Positions 57,821 through 64,000 of a stretch of DNA of 64,000 nt are shown piece by piece. The translations under genes and the position numbers were made by a program. Source of the stretch: Streptoalloteichus hindustanus (GTDB taxonomy: Bacteria; Actinomycetota; Actinomycetes; Mycobacteriales; Pseudonocardiaceae); the NCBI RefSeq assembly GCF_900129375.1, contig NZ_FQVN01000005.1:1-64000 (forward strand), given 5' to 3'. How positions within the stretch are numbered: position 1 is the first letter of the stretch; each line of letters starts with the position of its first letter. The notes beneath the pieces are model-generated. The model was not told the DNA's origin, made no database searches, and saw only the letters and a program-made list of their open reading frames with translations.

Positions 57821-59596
57821 GTGAGGGTGGGCGTGGAGCCGCAGACCGAGGCGGGCGCGAAGCCGGAGGGCGTGCTGGCCGTGGCACCGTGGGCCACGGT
57901 GGACCTGGTGCTGACGGAGAGCCCGAACTGGGCGGCCATGTCGCACCGCGAGCTGTACGACGCGGTGCACCGGGGCAACGACCCCGGGCAGGCGTACTCG
58001 CTCGCGCAGGAGTGGACCGACCTGGCCACCGAGATGCTGTCGTCCAGCCAACTCCTCGCCCAGCGGATCAGCGGCACCGAGGCCGGCTGGCAGGGTCCGG
58101 CGGCCGACGCGGCCCGGCAGGCGACGCTGCGGCTGGCCACCTGGAGCGAGAGCGCGGGGCAGACGGCGCACCAGATGGGCGCCAAGGTCGCGAACCAGGC
58201 GCAGATCGTCGAGCAGGCCAGGGCGTCGATGCCGGAGCCGGTGGACTTCGACTACGACCGGGAGCTCGCGCGGTTCGCGCCCCAGGCCGGTGGCGACCTC
58301 GCCGGGTTCCAGGCGATGACGCAGGACCTGCGGGCCCGACAGGTCGCGTCCCAGTCGGCGCACCAGCACGCGGTCGACGTGATGGTGGCGATGGAGCAGC
58401 AGTCCCGGACGGTCGACGCCACCACGCCGTTGTTCGCGCCACCGCCGGACGCCGCGCAGCGGGACCGCCAGCCCCTGGCGGAGGCGCAGGGCGCCCACCA
58501 GGGGGCTCCGGCCGGGTCCAGGGTGGAGACCGGCGGTGTCAGTCTCATGAGCGCCGCGCAGCCCGCCACCGTGCCCGGGGCCACCACGGGGTACACCCCC
58601 ACGGAGGCGCGGCACCTGGTGGCCGGTGCTCCCGCCGTCCCAGGCGTCCCGGCGCTCGGTGGCGGGGCCCCGGACTTCGGCGGGCAGACCCAGACCACGC
58701 CGCAGTTCACCTCCACGCCGAAGGAGCAGCCCGGCGGCTGGTCCGGTGGCTGGTCCGGGGGTGGCGGCGGCTCCGGCCAGGACCACTACCGCCCGTCCAC
58801 CACGACACCCCAGTACACGCCGGGCCCGTCGGTTCCAGCCAAACCCACCGGTCAGGACTCGCCGTACCGGCCAAGAACCGGCCAGCCCGACCCCCGCGTT
58901 CCTGGTCCCAGCACCTACGTCCCTGGCCCCGGCTCGTGGCCGGGTTCGGGGAACCCGGGGAACAACCCGCCCTCCCCGGGCGTGCCGAACGCCCTGCCTG
59001 GCGGCAAACCCGGCGGCACGCCCACGCCGTGGCAGCCCAAGGGCGGCTTCGGCCCGACCGGCACGCCGACTCCTCCGGTGGCCGGGCCGGGCACGGGGCC
59101 GACGCCCGGGCGGCCGAACGTCCCCGCGTGGTCGCCCGAGGCCGCGGCGCGCGCCGCAGGCGGCTTCGGCGGCGGCGGTGGTGGTGCCGGCGGCTTCGGC
59201 GGTGGCGGCGGTGGCGCGGCCGGGTTCAAGTCCGGTGCCGGCATCGGTGGCGGGTGGGGCGGCCCGCCCGCCGAGAGCGGACCGCGCGGCTCCACGCCGG
59301 TCGGCCCCGGGGGCAGCACCGGGATCGGCGCCCAGGGCGGCCGCCCGGCCGGTTTCGGCCCGATGGGCTCGGGTCCGACGACCGGACCGGCGTCCACCCC
59401 GGGCACCCCGATGGGCGGTGGCATGGGCGCGGGCGGGCACGGCGCGCGCGGCGAGGGCGACAAGGAGCGCCGCGCTCCCGGCTACCTCAAGGACGACGAC
59501 ATCTTCGACACCGACGCCGACCGCCTGCCGCCCTCGGTGATCGGCGTGACCTTCAAGAAGCGGAACTACCACGAGAAGCCGCGGGACAATGGCTGA
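57821..59596 (+). CDS. PPE/WXG100-like secreted-substrate protein with Gly/Pro-rich tail
   Basis: 591 residues. The first 200 are helical with a WxG motif (ISGTEAGWQGPAADAARQATLRLATW), as in ESX substrates and PPE proteins; residues about 210-560 are a low-complexity Pro/Gly/Thr-rich tail including GGFGGGGGG runs; the end is APGYLKDDDIFDTDADRLPPSVIG. Such proteins are exported by type VII secretion with EspG chaperones, which follow here. GTG 57821 or 57827. No EsxA/B pair or EccC ATPase is in the window. Confidence 0.75.
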   Translation: MRVGVEPQTEAGAKPEGVLAVAPWATVDLVLTESPNWAAMSHRELYDAVHRGNDPGQAYSLAQEWTDLATEMLSSSQLLAQRISGTEAGWQGPAADAARQATLRLATWSESAGQTAHQMGAKVANQAQIVEQARASMPEPVDFDYDRELARFAPQAGGDLAGFQAMTQDLRARQVASQSAHQHAVDVMVAMEQQSRTVDATTPLFAPPPDAAQRDRQPLAEAQGAHQGAPAGSRVETGGVSLMSAAQPATVPGATTGYTPTEARHLVAGAPAVPGVPALGGGAPDFGGQTQTTPQFTSTPKEQPGGWSGGWSGGGGGSGQDHYRPSTTTPQYTPGPSVPAKPTGQDSPYRPRTGQPDPRVPGPSTYVPGPGSWPGSGNPGNNPPSPGVPNALPGGKPGGTPTPWQPKGGFGPTGTPTPPVAGPGTGPTPGRPNVPAWSPEAAARAAGGFGGGGGGAGGFGGGGGGAAGFKSGAGIGGGWGGPPAESGPRGSTPVGPGGSTGIGAQGGRPAGFGPMGSGPTTGPASTPGTPMGGGMGAGGHGARGEGDKERRAPGYLKDDDIFDTDADRLPPSVIGVTFKKRNYHEKPRDNG

Positions 59597-60374
59597 CCAC
59601 GACTACCTCCTCAGCCGACACGCCTGGGACGTGCTCTGGCGGGACCGGGAACTCGGCCCGATGCCGTACCCGGTCGACGTGCCCAGCCACGGGCGCACCG
59701 CCACCGAGCGCGCCGAGCTGCGCGACGAGGTGCACGCCGACCTCGCCGACCGCGGTCTGCTGCGGCGGGGCCGGCTCGACGCCGACCTCGACGACCTGCT
59801 CCGCGTCCTGTCCACGGCGGACGTCCTGGTCGACGTGGTCGGCCACGTCGGGCGGCCGCTGCGGGCGGTGGCCGCCAGCGACGGCCGGACGGCGGCGCTG
59901 GCCGTGCTCGACGGCGACGAGGTGGGCCTGTCCGCGATCCGGCCCACCGCGCTGGCCGGCGCCGTGGTCGACCTCGTGCCGGCCCGGCCCGCCGGCCCCG
60001 GCGCGGCGATGACCGTGCCGCTGGCCGCGCTGGCGCGGGCCGTGCGCCAGGACGACGTGGACCTCGACGACCCGTTCGCCGACCCCGACGAGGACGAGCG
60101 GCAGGCGCTGGTGCGCGCCGGGGTTCCGGCGGGGCGGGCCGAGGAGCTGCTGGACCTGGCCGGCTCCCGGATCGCCGGCGGCCAGGTCGGGGTCAGCCGG
60201 GCCGAGCGGCACGGCGGCGGCCCCCGCCGGCACGGGCCGTTGGTGAGCTGGTTCGACACCGACCGGGGGCGCTACCTGGCGGTGCCGGACGGCGACTGGC
60301 TCAGCATCGCCCCCATCGACAACCCGCGGTTGGCCGCCCGCGTCGACGACCTGCTCGTCGACGCGCGGGACTGA
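59589..60374 (+). CDS. EspG-family ESX secretion chaperone
   Basis: A 261-residue EspG-like protein: MADHDYLLSRHAWDVLWRDRELGPMPYPVDVPSHG start, DVLVDVVGHVGRPLRAVAASDGRTAALAVLDGDEVGLSAIRPTALAGAVVDLVP middle and the C-terminal RYLAVPDGDWLSIAPIDNPRLAARVDDLL block. It binds PPE-type substrates before export. It overlaps the PPE-like gene by 8 bp. Confidence 0.85.
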   Translation: MADHDYLLSRHAWDVLWRDRELGPMPYPVDVPSHGRTATERAELRDEVHADLADRGLLRRGRLDADLDDLLRVLSTADVLVDVVGHVGRPLRAVAASDGRTAALAVLDGDEVGLSAIRPTALAGAVVDLVPARPAGPGAAMTVPLAALARAVRQDDVDLDDPFADPDEDERQALVRAGVPAGRAEELLDLAGSRIAGGQVGVSRAERHGGGPRRHGPLVSWFDTDRGRYLAVPDGDWLSIAPIDNPRLAARVDDLLVDARD

Positions 60375-60393
60375 AGGCAGGAGAGGACCTCTC

Positions 60394-61017
60394 GTGGAAA
60401 CCCAGCAGTGGCTGACCGACTTCGAGGCCACCGTGGCCGACCTGCGTCGGAAGTCGCAGGAGCTGGAGGAGAACATCGGGGCCGCGGCCACGACCGTCAG
60501 CTCGCCGGACGGCTCGGTGACCGTCACGGTCGCGCCCAACGGCGGTCTCCAGCAGCTCGCGCTCGGGCACCGCGCCTGCGAGCTCGGTCCGGCCCGGCTC
60601 ACCGCGCTCATCATGGAGACCGTCCACAAGGGACAGCGGATGGCCGCGCACAAGGTCGCGGAGGCCTTCGCCCCGCTGGGCGCCGGCACCGAGGCGATGG
60701 GCATGCTGACCAGCCACCTGCCCGAGCTGGACGAGGCCGAGGAGCGGGAGCTCGACGCGCAGCAGGCCGCCAGGGCCGCTGGCGCCCCCGTCTCGCCGCC
60801 CGCGGCGGCTCCCGCCCCGCCGGCCTCCGCGCCCGTGCCGCCCAGCCCGGCCGCGCCGCCCGTGCGGCCCGCCGCGCCCGGTCCCGGTTCCCCACAGGGG
60901 CCTGGTTTCCCGCAGACCACTTTCGAGGGGCAGGGCGGGGGTGCGGCCGGGCGTGCCCGGCCGCACCCCCAAACGAAGCCCCAGGACGACGATGACGATG
61001 ACGTCGACCTGTGGTGA
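60394..61017 (+). CDS. YbaB/EbfC-family protein in an ESX locus
   Basis: 207 residues: a YbaB/EbfC-like domain (about 1-115: ADLRRKSQELEENIGAAATTVSSPDGSVTVTVAPNGGLQQLALGHR...) then an Ala/Pro-rich and acidic DDDDDDVDLW tail. YbaB proteins bind DNA; ESX-linked copies in actinobacteria are common and of unclear role. GTG 60394 with GAGAGG upstream. Confidence 0.8.
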   Translation: METQQWLTDFEATVADLRRKSQELEENIGAAATTVSSPDGSVTVTVAPNGGLQQLALGHRACELGPARLTALIMETVHKGQRMAAHKVAEAFAPLGAGTEAMGMLTSHLPELDEAEERELDAQQAARAAGAPVSPPAAAPAPPASAPVPPSPAAPPVRPAAPGPGSPQGPGFPQTTFEGQGGGAAGRARPHPQTKPQDDDDDDVDLW

Positions 61018-61085
61018 CTCGCTGGCCGGGGCACGGCGCGCCCGGCGCGGCGCGCGACCGCCGGTCCGCGTCGTCCACCCCCTCC

Positions 61086-61155
61086 GTCCACAGTGGACGA
61101 TGAACCGCTCGGGAGCCGACGGCTCCCTGCCGCGGTCTCCTCGTCCACTGTGGAC
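61086..61155. repeat. two perfect copies of the dispersed palindrome
   Basis: GTCCACAGTGGAC (61086-61098) and GTCCACTGTGGAC (61143-61155) lie in the 237-bp gap between the convergent YbaB-like and LuxR-type genes. No gene or classic terminator is seen in this gap. Confidence 0.85.
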
Positions 61156-61254
61156 GAGCAAGCGAGTGCTCCGCGCGACGGCGTTGTGGTCGGGGTGAGC
61201 GACCAGTCGACGACAAGCGGTCGTCGCCGCACCGCGTCCCGGTCGTGCTTCCGG

Positions 61255-63882
61255 CTACTCGGCCGTGCGGAGCGCGTCGGGCAGTGCCGACCGGCCGGGT
61301 ACGCCGAGCTTGCGGTACACGCTGGTCAGGTGCATCTCGACCGCCCGCAGGCTGACCACCAGCTCGGCGGCGATGTCCTGGTTCGTCGCGCCGGCGGCGG
61401 CGCGCTCCGCCACCAGCCGCTCGGTCCGCGTCAGCCCGGCCAGCCCGCTCTGCCGGGGACCGCGCGGCCGGCCGCCGGCCGCCACCAGCGCGGCCCGCGC
61501 CCGCTCCGCCAGCGGGGTGGCGCCCAACCGGGCCGCCAGGTCCATGGCCGTGCGCAACATCTCGCGCGCCGGCCGCAGGCGGCCCTGCTCGGCGTGCCAC
61601 CTGCCCAGGTCCAGGGTCGCCACCGCCACGTCCAACTGGGCGCCGGCCCGCTCGAACAACCCGATCGCCTCGGTGAGCAGCTCCTCCCGGCGCTCGTCCG
61701 GCCCCGTGTGGGCCAGCGACCACAACGCCCGCCCCACCGGCCGGGGACTGCCCCAGCGCCGGGCGGCGACCAGGTCCGCCTCGGCCACCTCCCTGGCCCG
61801 CTCGCGCTGACCCGCGGCCAGCAGCACCGGCACGGCCGCCGCGCGCCAGTCGTTGGCGGCCGGGTTCTGCCGGTCCCACAGCTCGCCCAGCCGGCCGGCG
61901 TCGGTGATGTCCCGCAGCGCCCCGTCGAGATCGCCGCGCGCGGCCTTCACCCGGCCCCGCGCGATGAAGTACGCCTCGCACGCCCACGTCTCGCTGACGC
62001 TGTCCTCGGTCAGCGGCGTGCTCGCGTGCGCCCACGCCTCGTCCACCCGGCCCTGGTCGAGCAGCGCGTCCACCAGCGGGCGCAGCGGGATGGCCACCGC
62101 CGGCCCCCACTGGTCGGCGGGGACGAGCTCGAACGCCGTGCGCACGCTGCGCTCGGCCTCGGCCAGCCGGCCCCGCCAGTGCAGGCTGGAGGCGTGGGCG
62201 ACGTGCAGCAACGCCTCGGTGAACCCGCCGCCCTGCGCCCGCGCCTCGGCCAGCAGCTCCCGCAGCCAGCCGTCGGCCTCCTCGTGCTCGTCGGCGCAGA
62301 CCAGGGCGGCCACCGCGGAGACGAGCACGGCCATCGGCCCGCTGGTGGGCACGCCGCCGGCCAACGCCGTGCGGGCCAGCTCCAGTACCACGTCCGCGCT
62401 GTGCGAGTGCAGGTAGAAGGCGGCCGCGATGCCGGCGAGCACCCGCTCCCCGCTCAGCCGGTCGGTGCGGGGCACGGCCGCCGCCGACGGCGGCGTGTAG
62501 CGGCTGCCCATCCACCGCCACTGGAGCTCCAGCGCGGCCTCGTCGTCGTACTCGGCCCAGTCCTGGTCCTGCGGCGACCCGTGCAGCCGGGCCCGGCGCA
62601 GGTGCCACAGCCCGCGCCGGAAGTCGCCGAGCGCGGTCATCGAGTCCGTGTCGAACCGGGCCACGGCCAGCTCGGCGAGCAGCACCGCCGAGGTGTGCTC
62701 GCCGCCGGACTCGGCGAGCGCGCGCTCCAGGAAGGCCACCGCCGCCGTCGAGTCGCCCCGCGCCATCGCCGTGTTCGCGGCCTGACGCAGCTGCCGCACC
62801 GCCCACGTGGAACCGGTGACCGGGCCGCGCAGCAACTGGGCGGCCACGCTCTCCGCGTCGTCGCACTGCCGCGCGAGCACGCGGGTGGCGCGGGCGAACA
62901 GCTCGGCGCGCGACGCCGCGTCGAGGTCGGCGAGCACCGCGTCCCGCAGGACGGGGTCGGTGAAGGTCGGCGGCGTGGTCGAGTGCAGCAGGCCGGCGCC
63001 GTGCAGCGCGTCGACGGCCCGCGCCGCCGCCGACCGGCTGACCTCGGCGACCGCCGCGACGTCCTCGGTCGTGATCGGGGCGCGCAGGGTCGCCAGGGCG
63101 GCCAGCGCGGACGCGACGGCGCTCGCCGCGGCCGGCGCCCGGCGCTTCCACCACTCGACAGCCCCGTGAACCAACTCGTCCGGCGGTCCGCCGTCGCCGG
63201 ACGGGTGGCTGGTCAACCGGTCGGCGACCTGCTGGACCAGCAGGGGGTTCCCGCCGGTGCGCCGGGTGAGAGGGCCAGCCAGCTGGCGGGCCGTTGGGGC
63301 GTCCCAACGGCCCGCCAGCGCCTCCGCCACCTCGTCCTCGCCCAGCGCCGCCAGTCGCACCGTCCGGCTGCTGCGGGCCACCAGGTCGGACAGCGGGCGG
63401 TTGCCCAGGTCGAACGGGGTGCGCAGGGCGCACACCAGCAGCAGGGGCAACGCCTCGGACAGGGCGGCGAGCTCGGCCAGCCAGCCCAGCGAGCCGGGAT
63501 CGGCGTGCTGGACGTCGTCGACGCACAACACCACCGGGCCCGCCTTGGTGAGCTCGACCACCGCCGCCGACGGCGACCAGTCGGACGCGTCCGCCGGGGC
63601 CTGCCGACCGGTGTCGGTCAGCAGGAACTGCCGGGGCACCACGAACGGCGTGCTCTCGTCGGCCACCGTCGGCTGACTGCGCCGCACGGTCAGCCCGTCG
63701 GCCAGCCAACTCCGACGCGCCGCCGAGAGCAGCGCCGACCGGCCCACCCCGGTCGGGCCCGTCACCAGCACGAACTGGCCGGCCCCCCAGCGCGCCTGCG
63801 CGCCGGCCTCCGCGAGGAGGCGTGACTCGTCGAGTCGTCCAGCGAGAGGTTTGTGTCCTGCCGAGCCCTCGCCGAGCGCCAC
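61255..63882 (-). CDS. LuxR-type STAND (LAL) regulator
   Basis: An 875-residue regulator with an N-terminal ATPase (Walker A GPTGVGRSALL near 42; Walker B VVLCVDDVQHADPGSL), a long TPR-like middle (about 320-790) and a C-terminal LuxR helix-turn-helix (LTRTERLVAERAAAGATNQDIAAELVVSLRAVEMHLTSVYRKLGV). The P-loop has Arg where Lys is expected. LAL regulators usually control nearby metabolic or secretion genes; here the ESX block converges on it. GTG 63882 start. Confidence 0.9.
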   Translation of the reverse strand: MALGEGSAGHKPLAGRLDESRLLAEAGAQARWGAGQFVLVTGPTGVGRSALLSAARRSWLADGLTVRRSQPTVADESTPFVVPRQFLLTDTGRQAPADASDWSPSAAVVELTKAGPVVLCVDDVQHADPGSLGWLAELAALSEALPLLLVCALRTPFDLGNRPLSDLVARSSRTVRLAALGEDEVAEALAGRWDAPTARQLAGPLTRRTGGNPLLVQQVADRLTSHPSGDGGPPDELVHGAVEWWKRRAPAAASAVASALAALATLRAPITTEDVAAVAEVSRSAAARAVDALHGAGLLHSTTPPTFTDPVLRDAVLADLDAASRAELFARATRVLARQCDDAESVAAQLLRGPVTGSTWAVRQLRQAANTAMARGDSTAAVAFLERALAESGGEHTSAVLLAELAVARFDTDSMTALGDFRRGLWHLRRARLHGSPQDQDWAEYDDEAALELQWRWMGSRYTPPSAAAVPRTDRLSGERVLAGIAAAFYLHSHSADVVLELARTALAGGVPTSGPMAVLVSAVAALVCADEHEEADGWLRELLAEARAQGGGFTEALLHVAHASSLHWRGRLAEAERSVRTAFELVPADQWGPAVAIPLRPLVDALLDQGRVDEAWAHASTPLTEDSVSETWACEAYFIARGRVKAARGDLDGALRDITDAGRLGELWDRQNPAANDWRAAAVPVLLAAGQRERAREVAEADLVAARRWGSPRPVGRALWSLAHTGPDERREELLTEAIGLFERAGAQLDVAVATLDLGRWHAEQGRLRPAREMLRTAMDLAARLGATPLAERARAALVAAGGRPRGPRQSGLAGLTRTERLVAERAAAGATNQDIAAELVVSLRAVEMHLTSVYRKLGVPGRSALPDALRTAE

Positions 63883-64000
63883 GGCTCACCCTTCCCACGG
63901 TTGAAACACGAACGAGAGGGCAGGTTACCTCACCTCTGGTTACTCCTTGATCACCGAAGCACTGTGGTTCGGACCAAGCGCCGAAAGACTTCGGTACCGG
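63883..64000. other. upstream region of the LuxR-type gene
   Basis: The final 118 bp. GGTTACCTC and GGTTACTCC form an imperfect direct repeat (63925-63950) in the promoter zone. Nothing else is supported before the window ends. Confidence 0.4.

Noticed and set aside
1-64000. Insertion sequences or prophage
   Set aside because: I found no transposase, integrase or phage structural gene and no terminal inverted repeats with target duplications; the only likely transferred DNA is the small cassette in the CRISPR trailer.

Overview
The window is about 64 kb of very GC-rich DNA with actinomycete gene style: GTG starts, GC-rich third codon positions, many leaderless genes, an Rsm22-type methyltransferase, ESX/type VII accessory genes, an F420-dependent (LLM) oxidoreductase and DUF-type actinobacterial membrane proteins. 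I infer a filamentous member of the Pseudonocardiales (Saccharothrix/Actinosynnema/Lentzea-like). This is a judgement from gene content, not a database result.

Layout. 1-9.1 kb: the 3' end of a Ser/Thr protein kinase, a nucleotidyltransferase, a BON protein, a metallophosphoesterase, and a minus-strand block of a 14-repeat WD40 nSTAND ATPase, a coiled-coil protein and an Rsm22 methyltransferase. 9.4-16 kb: a membrane hydrolase, a tiny self-contained transcription unit, two odd tandem tRNA genes followed by an HNH endonuclease, an APH-type kinase, a stand-alone SagB dehydrogenase and a hydrolase. 16-22.4 kb: a TerC-family manganese exporter under a clear yybP-ykoY riboswitch, a TetR/cupin/DUF4865 operon, membrane proteins and a PepSY lipoprotein. 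22.5-24.3 kb: a type I-E-like CRISPR array read on the minus strand, with a leader at the high-coordinate end, a decayed trailer, no cas genes in the window, and a low-GC two-gene cassette lying between decayed repeats. 24.3-36 kb: an AsnC regulator, a methyltransferase, PNPOx, GNAT, a YqeB-like/TetR pair, a nucleotidyltransferase, a quinone reductase, a MerR/LLM operon and RecD2. 36-44.7 kb: a glycosyltransferase, a WYL regulator facing a hydrolase/FAD-oxidase operon across a perfect operator, a hygromycin 7''-kinase homologue, a VOC protein, an FAD monooxygenase and a deazaflavin-dependent nitroreductase-fold protein. 45-57 kb: secreted proteins, a selenium-binding protein (methanethiol oxidase family), a Tat-exported DJ-1 protein, a secreted phosphodiesterase, a third odd tRNA gene, a secreted propeller, a TetR operon, a methyltransferase, a DUF817 protein and a small HMA protein. 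57-61 kb: an ESX-associated block (PPE/WXG-like, EspG, YbaB-like). 61.2-63.9 kb: a LuxR-type STAND regulator.

The strongest signals are regulatory and RNA-based. They are three tRNA genes that break normal rules (two leucine anticodons on short-variable-arm bodies beside an HNH nuclease, and a proline-like tRNA with an 8-nt anticodon loop), a manganese riboswitch whose translational switch can be read directly, the gene pair inside the CRISPR trailer, a dispersed palindrome family (GTCCAC[A/T]GTGGAC, about 25 copies), uniform perfect hairpins of about 16 bp at gene ends, and a shared tandem-repeat core at two distant loci.
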